In this document: positions 25,284 through 34,263 of the stretch, piece after piece | How positions within the stretch are numbered: position 1 is the stretch's first letter | Layout of the letters: the number at the start of each line of letters is the position of its first letter | Assembly (NCBI RefSeq): GCF_900129835.1 | Contig: NZ_FQXA01000001.1 | Span: 917,940 to 981,939, forward strand | Length of the DNA stretch: 64,000 nt | From: Stutzerimonas xanthomarina DSM 18231 | GTDB lineage: Bacteria > Pseudomonadota > Gammaproteobacteria > Pseudomonadales > Pseudomonadaceae | Direction of reading: 5' to 3' | The notes under the pieces: model-generated | What the model was told of the DNA's origin: nothing | The model's input: only the letters and a program-made list of their open reading frames with translations | Database searches by the model: none | Made by a program: the position numbers and the translations under genes

Positions 25284-25302
25284 GCGAATGCTAACGCTTC
25301 TC
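25284..25302. promoter_or_regulatory. Possible Fur box before fecI
   Basis: The 19-base segment read on the minus strand from GAGAAGCG to CATTCGC matches the classical Fur consensus at 11 of 19 positions. It lies 26 bases before the fecI start, where Fur repression is expected for such operons. The match is moderate. Confidence 0.4.
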
Positions 25303-25389
25303 AACAATAAAGTCCTATGGGGTTTTTTGCTCTGATCTTTTCGGCCGGCTGGACTAGGCTATCGAATAACTGATCGGCAGGAGACTTTC

Positions 25390-25914
25390 ATGACCCGTTT
25401 CGCCCGACTCACCCTGGTCGCATTGGTTGCCGCTTCCTTGCCTGCTCAGGCAGCTCAGCTACTTCCTGGGCTGTGGGAGTTCACCAGCGAAGAGCTGGTA
25501 GTCGATGGCATGCAGATGCCTGGCATGTCCGAAATGTTGGCGCAGATGAAGGAGCTGCCACCCGAACAGCGCAAGATGATGGAAAGCATGCTCGCCGAGC
25601 AAGGCGTCGAGCTGGGTTCCGGCGGCATCCGCATCTGCCTGAGCGAAGCTCAGGTCGAATCACGCAAGCTGCCCTTTCAGGACGAGCCCGGTTGCACGCA
25701 AGAAGTGCTTGAGCAAACCGACAGCCTGTGGCGATTCCGCTTCGAGTGCCCGGATGCTAAGGGTCACGGCGAGACCAAGGTCATCAACGAACGAGAAGTG
25801 GCCAACACCATCGAGACGTCGTACTCAGTGGGCGAGCAACAAGGCACCAGTCGGATGCAATCGCGCGGTCATTGGGTTGGCGAAGACTGCGGCCCACTGC
25901 AGCCTCAGAACTGA
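25390..25914 (+). CDS. DUF3617 secreted protein
   Basis: 174 residues with a signal peptide (cleavage near AQAAQ, residue 21). The hallmark opening LLPGLWEFTSEE is followed by a Met-rich stretch (GMQMPGMSEMLAQM) and later CLSEAQ...CTQEVLEQTDSLWRFRFECP with paired Cys. Periplasmic family of unknown function. GCAGGAG lies 6 bases upstream. It stands alone, with an outlying parS site 10 bases after its stop. Confidence 0.85.
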   Translation: MTRFARLTLVALVAASLPAQAAQLLPGLWEFTSEELVVDGMQMPGMSEMLAQMKELPPEQRKMMESMLAEQGVELGSGGIRICLSEAQVESRKLPFQDEPGCTQEVLEQTDSLWRFRFECPDAKGHGETKVINEREVANTIETSYSVGEQQGTSRMQSRGHWVGEDCGPLQPQN

Positions 25915-25924
25915 CCAGCGCAAC

Positions 25925-25938
25925 GTTTCACGTGGAAC
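25925..25938. other. parS site (outlying)
   Basis: GTTTCACGTGGAAC differs from the perfect 14-base palindrome GTTCCACGTGGAAC at one position and is identical in core to the two sites in recF. It lies between DUF3617 and the Cys-rich gene, about 31 kb left of oriC. ParB should load here. Confidence 0.85.
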
Positions 25939-25957
25939 CCAACGCGATCGCTAACAG

Positions 25958-26314
25958 CTACTCGGTAGTCCATTCGCCCGCACTGTTCTGCTCGCAGGCG
26001 GGCTGCAGAAAACGTGCATCGCTGGCGACGCCGTAGTAATGGATGTCCTGGCGATACGGCATGTTCGAAACCTGGGCATTGCGACAGATGCCGAACGCGC
26101 CGGTCGGGCACTGCTCGATGAAGGTCACTTCGACCTTCTGGTCCTTGAGGGCGGGTTGGCAGAAGCCGGTGCGGAACAGCTCACCGGGAATGCTGCGATT
26201 CTGCTGGCATATTTTTACCTCGATCCGGTCATCCTGGCTGTGAACGATGCAACCTTCTGCAAGCGCCTCTGCGCAAAGCCCCATCATCATCAGCAGCACA
26301 TACAGCGAACGCAT
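25958..26314 (-). CDS. Cys-rich secreted protein, unknown
   Basis: 118 residues starting MRSLYVLLMMM, with GGAGGAG 6 bases upstream; the longer open frame lacks a ribosome site. The signal peptide ends ALAEG. The mature chain has six Cys (GCIVHSQ, KICQQN, GFCQPAL, EQCPTGAFGICRNAQ, QPACEQN), suggesting three disulfides in the periplasm. No family recognised. It is divergent from the CobW gene, with about 90 bases between starts. Confidence 0.7.
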   Translation of the reverse strand: MRSLYVLLMMMGLCAEALAEGCIVHSQDDRIEVKICQQNRSIPGELFRTGFCQPALKDQKVEVTFIEQCPTGAFGICRNAQVSNMPYRQDIHYYGVASDARFLQPACEQNSAGEWTTE

Positions 26315-26404
26315 CACCAGCTCCTCCGGTTCGAACGCCGCGACTCTAGCACGCAAGCCTGAAAACCGCTTTCCTCCGCTCAGCAGAATGCGCACCATAC
26401 CGCC

Positions 26405-27367
26405 ATGCTTTCCAAAATCCCGACCCATCTCATCAGCGGCTCACTCGGCGCCGGCAAGACCAGCCTGATCCGTGCGCTCCTGGCGCAGCGCCCGGCAAAC
26501 GAGCACTGGGCAGTGCTGATCAACGAGTTCGGCCAGATCGGGCTCGATGCCGCGCTGCTAACGACCGACGACTCAGGTGTCAGCTTTACAGAAGTCGCCG
26601 GGGGCTGCCTGTGTTGCGTAAACGGGGTGCCCTTCCAGGTCGGCCTGGGCAGACTGCTGCGCCAATCCAAACCCGATCGGCTGTTCATCGAGCCCTCGGG
26701 CCTGGGCCATCCTGCCGAGCTGCTCAATCAGCTCTCATGCCCACCATGGAAAGATGTGCTCGCCGTGCAGCCCTGTGTGGCCGTCATTGACGGGCCGGCA
26801 CAGCTCCGTGGTGAACCGCTCACTGAGAGCCAGCAGCAGTCACTGAACCACTGTGGTTTGTTGGTGATAAACAAGAGCGAAGGCCTGAACCCAACCGAGC
26901 GACATGCACTGCAAGCGCTGCTGCCACCGATACCGGTCTGCTGGACGCACCAGGGCCAGCTGCCGATCCGGGATTTGCCAGGCATCGATCAGCGCGCTGG
27001 TAATGCTGAAACTGCCCTACCGCTGACCGCTTCCAAGGCGAGCCTTGGCAGTGTTTGGCTGGACCCGCTACAACCGCAGTGCCAGAGCCAGGGTAACGCC
27101 GAGGGCTGGAGCATCGGCTGGCGCTGGCACCCCAGCCAGCGCTTCGATCTAAGGCGGATCAAGGAATGGCTGGAATCGCTCGACTGGCGACGCGCCAAAC
27201 TGGTCATGCACGGCGCTCACGGCTGGCAGTCAGCCAACGCACTAGACGGCCACCCTCTCGCATTCAATCCCAGCGAATGGCGCAAGGACTCACGGCTCGA
27301 GCTGATCTTCGCTGAGCCGCAGACTGAAAAAGGTCTGAACGATGCGCTGGTTACGTGCCGGCTATGA
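26405..27367 (+). CDS. CobW/COG0523 GTPase, putative metal chaperone
   Basis: 320 residues. The Walker A motif GSLGAGKTS (12-20), switch region NEFGQIGLDAALL and the metal motif GGCLCC (66-71, Cys68/70/71) lead to VNKSE-type guanine recognition (VINKSE, about 156) and a smaller C-terminal CobW domain. Members deliver zinc, cobalt or other metals to target proteins using GTP. No Zur-like site is seen before it and no metalloprotein gene is adjacent, so the metal is unknown. Confidence 0.88.
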   Translation: MLSKIPTHLISGSLGAGKTSLIRALLAQRPANEHWAVLINEFGQIGLDAALLTTDDSGVSFTEVAGGCLCCVNGVPFQVGLGRLLRQSKPDRLFIEPSGLGHPAELLNQLSCPPWKDVLAVQPCVAVIDGPAQLRGEPLTESQQQSLNHCGLLVINKSEGLNPTERHALQALLPPIPVCWTHQGQLPIRDLPGIDQRAGNAETALPLTASKASLGSVWLDPLQPQCQSQGNAEGWSIGWRWHPSQRFDLRRIKEWLESLDWRRAKLVMHGAHGWQSANALDGHPLAFNPSEWRKDSRLELIFAEPQTEKGLNDALVTCRL

Positions 27368-27375
27368 GCTGGCGG

Positions 27376-27750
27376 CTATTCGCCGCGACGCCGCCAATCG
27401 TCCATCTGAACGACCTGCCCGGAGTCCTGACGGGCCGGAAACGGATGAGCATCCATCTCTATCGGGCCCGGTCGGACACCAAACATCACGATGCTGCCCT
27501 GATGCCGCTGCTCACCGGTAACGGTGAACTCGAAGCCGTATACCCGTGCAAAGCGGCGCTGGCTGCGGGCGTCCCGGATCAACCCGAGGCGACGAAAGGC
27601 AACGTTGCCGTCAAGCAGCTCTACATCCATCTTGCTGCAGTGCTGCCGCACAGCCGTTAGCGCCCGCTCGCGAATGCCATAGGAGTGCCACAGCCAGGCG
27701 CCTATGCTGAGCAGCACCAGAAAGATGAATACATTACCGAGGGTCACCAT
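27376..27750 (-). CDS. DUF3301 single-pass membrane protein
   Basis: 124 residues starting MVTLGNVFIFLVLLSIGAWLWHSYG, a single N-terminal membrane anchor. The conserved pattern is AVRQHCSKMDVELLDGNVAFRRLGLIRD...RVYGFEFTVTGEQRHQG. Common near the CobW gene in pseudomonads; function unknown. It is convergent with the CobW gene, 8 bases between stops. Confidence 0.85.
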   Translation of the reverse strand: MVTLGNVFIFLVLLSIGAWLWHSYGIRERALTAVRQHCSKMDVELLDGNVAFRRLGLIRDARSQRRFARVYGFEFTVTGEQRHQGSIVMFGVRPGPIEMDAHPFPARQDSGQVVQMDDWRRRGE

Positions 27751-27826
27751 GCCTGACACTGCCGGCAGATCCGCACGCAGCACGAACCATCAAGCGCCGA
27801 CCGCGACGCAACAGGAATTCGGCGCA

Positions 27827-28234
27827 TCAGCTCTCTAGCCACACGTCGCGCACCCAGTGCCAGACCGACTCCCAGCTCTCCTCAGTCATCTCATGCTCGC
27901 TGCCATCGAACAGCATGACCTCGCCTTCGAGATCCACTACGTAGAAATCCGGGCCGTCCTGGCAAATGGGCAGCAGGTCTCGCTCTACACCGGCGTCCCA
28001 GGCGTTGGCGGCCACTTCGGGCAGATAGGTGTGCGCTTGTGGATCGACCGCGGTCACCGGCTCCAGACGCCCGTAAACCACGTCACTGACCGTGAGCAGA
28101 AATTCGCGCAGGCCGAACGGTAAGTTGATCAGCAACTCTTCCTCGACCTCGACCAACCGGTCGTCGTCTGGCAGCTCCAGCGGCACCGGAACCGGTTCGT
28201 TTAGCTCCCGTAGCTGCTCGATTACTTCTTCCAT
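27827..28234 (-). CDS. SMI1/KNR4 (SUKH) family protein
   Basis: 135 residues, acidic. The fold cues are LPDDDRLVEVEEELLINLPFGLREFLLTVSDVVYG, then DLLPICQDGPDFYVVDLEGEVMLFD and the final helix WESVWHWVRDVWLES. SUKH proteins are often immunity proteins against toxins, but single housekeeping members exist; no toxin gene is adjacent here. GGGGGA lies 5 bases before the ATG. Confidence 0.82.
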   Translation of the reverse strand: MEEVIEQLRELNEPVPVPLELPDDDRLVEVEEELLINLPFGLREFLLTVSDVVYGRLEPVTAVDPQAHTYLPEVAANAWDAGVERDLLPICQDGPDFYVVDLEGEVMLFDGSEHEMTEESWESVWHWVRDVWLES

Positions 28235-28445
28235 GACAGTCCCCCTTCGACGGTCTTGAGAATGCGCCGTTTATACAAGCCCTCGCATTGGCTAGCCAGT
28301 ACCAGTCGCGCTAAAGTGGCGGCCGCACGAAAAAACGGCGTTTCTCACGCCTTGCAAACGCAGCGCCGCAGGCACCAACCTGGACAACAGCCGCACGGAT
28401 GCCGGCTCGTAGCGCTCAGTCGCTCGAGCCTGACGAGGAGATAAC

Positions 28446-30704
28446 GTGGCATCCACCGTAGAACAACAACGGCTCGCGGAGGCTTACGCCCAATGCGGTG
28501 AAGAGCCCATCCATATCCCCGGCAGTATCCAACCCCATGGCTTTCTGCTGGTGCTTGACGAGCCGCAGCTGACCATCATCCAAGCCAGTGAGAACGTTTC
28601 GAAGTGGCTCGGCGTCAATGCCCAGGCCTTGCTCGGCCGCCCTTTGACCGACCTCATCGGCGAGTGCGGCTTTGCCGATCGCTTGGCCACCCTGGCCGAG
28701 GATGACCACAATCCGTTTCATCTAAGGGATATCAGCTTCACGCTGCCGGATCGCACCGATCGTCCCTCGTTTGCCTTGATGGCTCACCGCTTTGCTGGGC
28801 AACTGATCGTCGAATTTGAATCCGCAGGCAGCTCCGGCCAAGCCTACGATACGCTTTATCCACTGATGCGCACCTTTGTTGTGCAGCTCCAGGAGGCGCA
28901 GGAGCTCGAGCTCATTTGTCAGCTGGCCGTGCGCGAGGTCAAGCGCATCACTGGCTTCGGCCGGGTCAAGGCATACCGTTTCGATGCACAAGGCAACGGT
29001 CTGGTGCTGGCCGAAGATGCTGACGAGGGTTATCCGCGCTACCTCGGGCTGTGCTTTCCGGCCACAGACATTCCGCCACAGGCACGTCAGCTTTATAAGA
29101 GCAACCTGATCCGGGTGATTCAGGACGCGAACTACCAGCCCTCCCCGCTGGCTCCGCCGCTCAATCCGAACACAGGGAAACCGCTGGACCTGAGCTTCGC
29201 CTCGCTTCGCAGCGTGTCGCCCGTCCATCTGCAATACATGCGCAACATGGGCACCCTCGCCTCCATGTCGATTTCCATCGTCATTCGCGACCAGCTCTGG
29301 GGCATGATTTCCTGCCATAACGCCTCGCCGCGCGCGGTGAGCTACCAGACCCGCACGGCCTGCGAGCTGCTGGGGCGAATTCTTTCGTTGCAGATCGAGG
29401 CCAAGGAAGGTGCGGTACTGGCTCAACGCAAGCTGGAACTGCGGCGGCAGATCGTCGAGCTGCTTTCGGCGATGGCTGATCGCGACAGCGTCATCGAAGG
29501 CTTCAAAAGCCTGCCCTCGGTGGCGCTTGCGTTTGCCGGCGCTACTGGCGCTGCAATCGTTTCCGGCGAAAGTCACGAAACGGTCGGTGAGACTCCGCCG
29601 TCCGAGCTGCTTATCCGTTTGACGTTGTGGCTGTCGCAGCAGCATGAGCGGCTGTCGTTCAGCACCGATTGCGTCTCGCGCGATATCGCCGCTATTCCGG
29701 AACTGGCCGAGCACTGTGCCGGCCTGTTGGCGGTATCGATTTCGCGCCTGCACCCGCACTACCTGCTCTGGTTCCGCCCGGAACAGATCAAGACGGTGAA
29801 CTGGGCGGGCCAGGCGGATAAGCAGAGTGACGCGCACGGCCGGTTGTCACCACGCGACAGCTTCGAAAGCTGGCGCGAGACCGTCCGTGGCTACGCCGAG
29901 CCCTGGCAGCAGGTCGAACTGGAAGGCGCCCTCGAGCTGCGTACCGCCGTGCTCGGCATCGTGCTGCGCAAGGCCGAGGAAATGGCGCAGCTTGCTGGGG
30001 AGCTACGCGAAAGCAACAAGGAGCTGGAGTCGTTTTCCTACAGCGTTTCGCATGATCTGCGCGCCCCGTTGCGGCACATCGCCGGCTACACGGAACTGCT
30101 GGGCGAGCTTGAAGGCAGCAAGCTCAGCGAACGCGGCTTGCGCTTTCTCGACAACATTGGTGACGCGGCTCGGTTCGCAGGGACGCTCGTCGACAACCTG
30201 CTGAGTTTTTCCCAGATGGGCCGCGCCGCGCTGCGCCTGTCTGACGTGAACCTCTATGCGTTGGTCGAATCCATTCGTCAGGAGATGGCTCCGGACTGCG
30301 AGGGCCGGCAGATAGAATGGCAGGTCCATCCGATGCCGATTGTGGTAGCGGATGCCGCCTTCATTCATATGGCCCTGCGCAACCTGGTCTCCAACGCGAT
30401 CAAGTACAGCCGCAAACGCGAACACGCGGTCATCGAGATCGGCGCCGAAGAGCGTGCCGAAGAAATTATCGTCTATGTCCGTGACAACGGTGTGGGCTTC
30501 AACATGCAGTACGCCAACAAGCTGTTCGGTGTGTTTCAGCGCTTGCACCGAATGGAAGAATTCGAGGGCACCGGCATCGGTCTGGCCAGTGTGCGCCGGA
30601 TCATCGAACGCCACGATGGTCAGGTGTGGGCCAACGGTGAGGTCGGCCACGGCGCAACCTTCTTCTTTTCGCTGCCCAGACTCAGCTACGCGTCATCCAT
30701 TTAG
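28446..30704 (+). CDS. bphP: Bacteriophytochrome histidine kinase
   Basis: 752 residues, GTG start with GAGGAG 5 bases upstream. Cys17 in AYAQCGEEPIHIPGSIQPHG is the biliverdin-attachment residue. A PAS domain (20-125) comes first, then a GAF domain (about 140-305) with the chromophore motif FPATDIPPQAR, where most relatives have PASDIP. The PHY domain (about 320-500) has the tongue motif PRDSF. HisKA carries His536 in SVSHDLRAPLRH, and HATPase_c follows to the end (DNGVGFN, GTGIGLA). It is a cytoplasmic red/far-red sensor that autophosphorylates and passes phosphate to the regulator encoded 13 bases downstream. Confidence 0.95.
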   Translation: MASTVEQQRLAEAYAQCGEEPIHIPGSIQPHGFLLVLDEPQLTIIQASENVSKWLGVNAQALLGRPLTDLIGECGFADRLATLAEDDHNPFHLRDISFTLPDRTDRPSFALMAHRFAGQLIVEFESAGSSGQAYDTLYPLMRTFVVQLQEAQELELICQLAVREVKRITGFGRVKAYRFDAQGNGLVLAEDADEGYPRYLGLCFPATDIPPQARQLYKSNLIRVIQDANYQPSPLAPPLNPNTGKPLDLSFASLRSVSPVHLQYMRNMGTLASMSISIVIRDQLWGMISCHNASPRAVSYQTRTACELLGRILSLQIEAKEGAVLAQRKLELRRQIVELLSAMADRDSVIEGFKSLPSVALAFAGATGAAIVSGESHETVGETPPSELLIRLTLWLSQQHERLSFSTDCVSRDIAAIPELAEHCAGLLAVSISRLHPHYLLWFRPEQIKTVNWAGQADKQSDAHGRLSPRDSFESWRETVRGYAEPWQQVELEGALELRTAVLGIVLRKAEEMAQLAGELRESNKELESFSYSVSHDLRAPLRHIAGYTELLGELEGSKLSERGLRFLDNIGDAARFAGTLVDNLLSFSQMGRAALRLSDVNLYALVESIRQEMAPDCEGRQIEWQVHPMPIVVADAAFIHMALRNLVSNAIKYSRKREHAVIEIGAEERAEEIIVYVRDNGVGFNMQYANKLFGVFQRLHRMEEFEGTGIGLASVRRIIERHDGQVWANGEVGHGATFFFSLPRLSYASSI

Positions 30705-30717
30705 TACGGGACCCTAA

Positions 30718-31203
30718 ATGCTCAAACCCATTCTGTTGGTCGAGGATAATCCTCACGACCTGGAGCTGACACTGGTCGCGCTTGAGCGCAGCCAGTTGGC
30801 CAATGAGGTGATCGTCATGCGTGACGGTGCCGAGGCGCTCGACTACCTGCTACGTCGTGAAGATTATGCAAGCCGCGCCGGTGGCAACCCGGCCGTGCTT
30901 CTCCTCGACCTCAAGCTGCCCAAGGTGGATGGCCTGGAAGTGCTCAAGACCGTACGTGAGACCGCCGAGCTGCGCAGTATTCCCGTGGTCATGCTGACCT
31001 CTTCGCGTGAAGAACCCGACCTGGCAAAAGCCTATGAACTCGGGGTGAACGCTTACGTCGTCAAGCCGGTCGAATTTCGGGATTTCGTAGCGGCCATTTC
31101 GGATTTGGGGATTTTTTGGGCGGTGCTCAACGAACCGCCACCGGGCTCGTTTCGGCTGAAGCGCCAACGCCGCGACCGTCCAGACGACGACACCGCTGAC
31201 TGA
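30718..31203 (+). CDS. bphR: Single-domain response regulator of the phytochrome
   Basis: 161 residues, REC domain only. Acidic pocket VEDN (E9, D10), phosphoacceptor Asp64 in LLLDLKLPK, Thr in MLTSS, Lys in VVKPVEF. The Rcp1-like insertion (REDYASRAGG) is typical of regulators paired with phytochromes. No output domain, so it must act by protein contact or as a phosphate shuttle, possibly with the hybrid kinase next in the operon. It starts 13 bases after bphP. Confidence 0.9.
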   Translation: MLKPILLVEDNPHDLELTLVALERSQLANEVIVMRDGAEALDYLLRREDYASRAGGNPAVLLLDLKLPKVDGLEVLKTVRETAELRSIPVVMLTSSREEPDLAKAYELGVNAYVVKPVEFRDFVAAISDLGIFWAVLNEPPPGSFRLKRQRRDRPDDDTAD

Positions 31204-31265
31204 GAAGCCTGCGCTTCATACGATCTCAACTGAACCACGACACGCCGTGCGACTCCCGCGACAGG

Positions 31266-33671
31266 ATGGTTATGCCGCCGAAAACTACTATCAGCGTCCT
31301 GTTCGTCGAAGACAGCCCGCACGATGCCGAACTGGCATTGCTGACCCTCGAGCGGTGTGGTTACACCATCGACACGGAGATCGTCTTCGACCGCGCAGGT
31401 GTCGTCGAAGCCTTGCAGCGTCGGCGCTTCGACCTGATTCTTTCGGATTACATCCTGCCAGGCTATTCCGGTAGCCAGGCGTTGCAGGAAGCCAGACAGC
31501 TGGCCCCTGACACACCCTTCATCTTCCTATCCGGCGTATTCGGAGAGGAACATGCCGTCAACATGATGCGCTCCGGCGCCATCGACTATGTACTCAAGCA
31601 AAACCTCGGATTCCTGCCCAAGGCCGTCGAGCGTGCCCTCAGCGAAGTCACGGAGCGCCGAGGCCGCCTGCGCGCCGAAGAAGCCCTGCGGGAAGTGGAG
31701 GTGCGCGCTCGTCTGGCGATCGATGCTGCCGGCCTGGGCATGTGGGATTGCGAGCCGGAGAGCGGCACGATGATCCTTGATCGACGCTGCCGCGCAATGT
31801 TTGGTCTGGCAGGCGATGTGCCCGTCAATATTCGGGAGTTCGAAGCGCTCTGCCATCCGGATGATTTACAGCGCATCCGCGAAGAGATTTGGGCCACCCT
31901 CTCCTACGCCGGCGACAAGGAGTTCACTGTCGATTACCGGATCCTGCTCGACGACGGGCAGGTGCGTTGGGTGGAAATTCGTGGTCAGGGCTTCTACGAA
32001 GGCGGAACAGGCAAACGCTTCATTGGCGTGGTGATGGATGTCACCGAGCAAAAGCAGGCCACCGAGGCGCTCAAGCGGATGAATGAGACGCTTGGCGAGC
32101 GCGTGGAGGCGCGCACTCGGGAGCGCGACCGAACGTGGGAGTTATCACGCGACCTGCTCGTAGTGATGCGCTTCGATACGACCGTCGTCGCCCTCAACCC
32201 CGTCTGGGAAGCCACCCTCGGCTGGCCCCGTAAACAGCTGGTAGATCAACCTTTGTGGGCTTTGGTGCATCCCGATGACCTCAGTGCCACGCTCGAGGAA
32301 ACCGACCGCATCCGCCTGGGCAACGTGACGGATCGCTTCGTCAATCGCATGCAGCACAGCAACGGTGGCTATCGCTGGTTCTCCTGGACGGCGGTGCCTG
32401 AAGGCGATCGGATGTATGCCGCCGGGCGTGACATCACCAGTGAGATCGCAGCGGTCGACCGGCTCGCCGCTGCGAATCGCGAGCTGACCGAGCAGATCAA
32501 AGAACGCGAGCGCATCGAAGCTACCCTGCAGCAGATGCAGCGTCTCGAGGCGGTCGGCCAGCTCACCGCCGGGGTCGCCCACGACTTTAATAATCTCCTG
32601 ACCGTCATACTCACCAGCGCCAGCTTCCTCAAGAACGACCTTGAGCGAGGCGCACCGATCGCCAAATCACTGAGCCGCCTGCAATACATCCAGGAATCCG
32701 GCGAGCGTGGCGCAACCCTGACCAGCCAATTGCTGGCCTTCGCCCGCCGCCAACAACTGGCTCCTAAAGCGGTAGATCTCAACGACACACTGGTGGGTCT
32801 GCTCAGCCTCTTGCACAGCACGCTCGGCGGCGCCGTCACCATCGAGACCGATACCCGCGCCGGGCTCTGGCATGCGCTGGTCGACCCAACCCAGATCGAG
32901 ATGATCATCCTCAACCTGGCGATCAATGCCCGCGATGCCATGGGCTCCAGCGGTAAGTTGACCCTCGGTACGGCCAATGCGGTGGTGGACATACCCGCCC
33001 TGCGCGCCGAAGAGCCCGCCCCGGGCGAGTATGTGGTCCTGTCCGTCACCGACACGGGCACAGGCATGAGCGATGAGGTCCTGCAGAAGGCATTCGAACC
33101 TTTCTTCACCACAAAAGAGGTGGGCAAAGGTTCGGGACTCGGATTGGCACAGGTGTTTGGCTTCGCCAAGCAGTCCGGTGGCGGCGCACGCATCGAAACC
33201 GACCTGGGTGTCGGCACGACGGTGAAGGTGTACCTGCCCCGCGTGATGGCACCGGAACTGCCGACCGGTACGCCCGAGCCCGATCACAGCACGCCCATCG
33301 GCGACGCGTCCCACACGGTGCTACTGGTCGACGACGATAACAGCGTGCGAGAAGTAACCGCACAGATGCTAGGCAACCTCGGATACCTGGTCATCCAGGC
33401 TGACAGTGGCCAGGCGGCATTGGACCTGCTGCAAGATGGCGCAAGCGTGGACCTGCTATTGGCCGATTTCGCCATGCCGGGCATGAATGGCGGCGAACTG
33501 GCACGCGCTGTCTTGTCGCGTTATCCAAAGCTGCCTGTGGTATTCGTCACCGGTTATGCCGAGCTCGGTGAACTCGGCATGGGTACCTCGACGATTATTC
33601 AGAAGCCGTTCCGCGAGGAGCATCTGGCCGCAAAGCTCAATATGGCCCTTAAAGAAAGTGTGCCGGCCTGA
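31266..33671 (+). CDS. Hybrid sensor kinase REC-PAS-PAS-HisKA-HATPase-REC
   Basis: 801 residues; a second ATG two codons on (31272) is as likely. REC1 has Asp61 in LSDYILPG. PAS/PAC domains lie at about 150-270 and 290-405, and HisKA has His439 in VAHDFNNLLT. HATPase has NLAINARDAM and GSGLGLAQVFGF. REC2 at about 680-795 has Asp734 in LADFAMPG. No membrane segment. Two receivers suggest that it both receives phosphate, perhaps from BphP or its regulator, and relays it. The product has no DNA-binding domain, so the final target is unknown. Confidence 0.9.
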   Translation: MVMPPKTTISVLFVEDSPHDAELALLTLERCGYTIDTEIVFDRAGVVEALQRRRFDLILSDYILPGYSGSQALQEARQLAPDTPFIFLSGVFGEEHAVNMMRSGAIDYVLKQNLGFLPKAVERALSEVTERRGRLRAEEALREVEVRARLAIDAAGLGMWDCEPESGTMILDRRCRAMFGLAGDVPVNIREFEALCHPDDLQRIREEIWATLSYAGDKEFTVDYRILLDDGQVRWVEIRGQGFYEGGTGKRFIGVVMDVTEQKQATEALKRMNETLGERVEARTRERDRTWELSRDLLVVMRFDTTVVALNPVWEATLGWPRKQLVDQPLWALVHPDDLSATLEETDRIRLGNVTDRFVNRMQHSNGGYRWFSWTAVPEGDRMYAAGRDITSEIAAVDRLAAANRELTEQIKERERIEATLQQMQRLEAVGQLTAGVAHDFNNLLTVILTSASFLKNDLERGAPIAKSLSRLQYIQESGERGATLTSQLLAFARRQQLAPKAVDLNDTLVGLLSLLHSTLGGAVTIETDTRAGLWHALVDPTQIEMIILNLAINARDAMGSSGKLTLGTANAVVDIPALRAEEPAPGEYVVLSVTDTGTGMSDEVLQKAFEPFFTTKEVGKGSGLGLAQVFGFAKQSGGGARIETDLGVGTTVKVYLPRVMAPELPTGTPEPDHSTPIGDASHTVLLVDDDNSVREVTAQMLGNLGYLVIQADSGQAALDLLQDGASVDLLLADFAMPGMNGGELARAVLSRYPKLPVVFVTGYAELGELGMGTSTIIQKPFREEHLAAKLNMALKESVPA

Positions 33672-34213
33672 TGGAGTTGCTCCGTTCTCGCCTGCGAGCG
33701 GCTACCGCACCGCACCATCAGCGCGTCGATGCCGCCTTTTCTGCGTTCCCGCTGGAGCAAATCGACGGCTACCGTGACTTTCTTCGAGCACATGCCCAGG
33801 TCGTTGACCCGCTAGAAGTCGCGCTCGAAGCATCCGATATCGAGGCCATGGTCAACGATTGGCCCCAGCGTCAACGACGCCACGCGCTGTCTGCGGATCT
33901 GGCGGAGCTGGAAGGCCGGCCACCGGTAACGGAATCAATCTCCTATCCACTTCGGCCTGGCTGGTGTTTGGGCGCGGCCTACGTCATTGAAGGGTCACGG
34001 TTAGGCGGGCGCGTGCTGGCTAAACGCGTCGCCAGCAGCAACCCCAACGCGCCGTTGCGCTATCTGGCTGGCCACGGCACGACGCCGTCATGGGCAGACT
34101 TCCTCGAGCAGCTCGAGCGGCACGGTAAAACCCACCCGTGGGAGGATGTGCGGGCCGGCGCGATGGATACCTTCGAACGCTTCCTCGCCGCCGCAAAAAC
34201 CCAACGTCCATAA
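33671..34213 (+). CDS. bphO: Heme oxygenase supplying biliverdin to the phytochrome
   Basis: 180 residues, heme oxygenase family. The proximal heme His lies in ATAPHHQRVDAAF (H15 or H16); the distal helix carries YVIEGSRLGGRVLAKRV. The start overlaps the hybrid kinase stop (TGATG), so translation is coupled. It opens heme to biliverdin, the chromophore bound by Cys17 of BphP. Same-operon placement fixes the role better than sequence alone. Confidence 0.92.
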   Translation: MELLRSRLRAATAPHHQRVDAAFSAFPLEQIDGYRDFLRAHAQVVDPLEVALEASDIEAMVNDWPQRQRRHALSADLAELEGRPPVTESISYPLRPGWCLGAAYVIEGSRLGGRVLAKRVASSNPNAPLRYLAGHGTTPSWADFLEQLERHGKTHPWEDVRAGAMDTFERFLAAAKTQRP

Positions 34214-34216
34214 CGC

Positions 34217-34240
34217 AGAAAAGCCCTTTCGGGCTTTTCT
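34217..34240. terminator. Bidirectional terminator between bphO and glmS
   Basis: Arms AGAAAAGCCC / GGGCTTTTCT, loop TTTC, with T-runs in both directions. It serves convergent bphO and glmS and covers the point about 25 bases past the glmS stop where Tn7 would insert. Confidence 0.9.
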
Positions 34241-34263
34241 TCTGACTTCAACCGCTGTCGCCT

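Noticed and set aside
27827..28234. SMI1/KNR4 protein as part of a toxin-immunity locus
   Set aside because: No polymorphic toxin or secretion gene adjacent, so no support beyond family membership.
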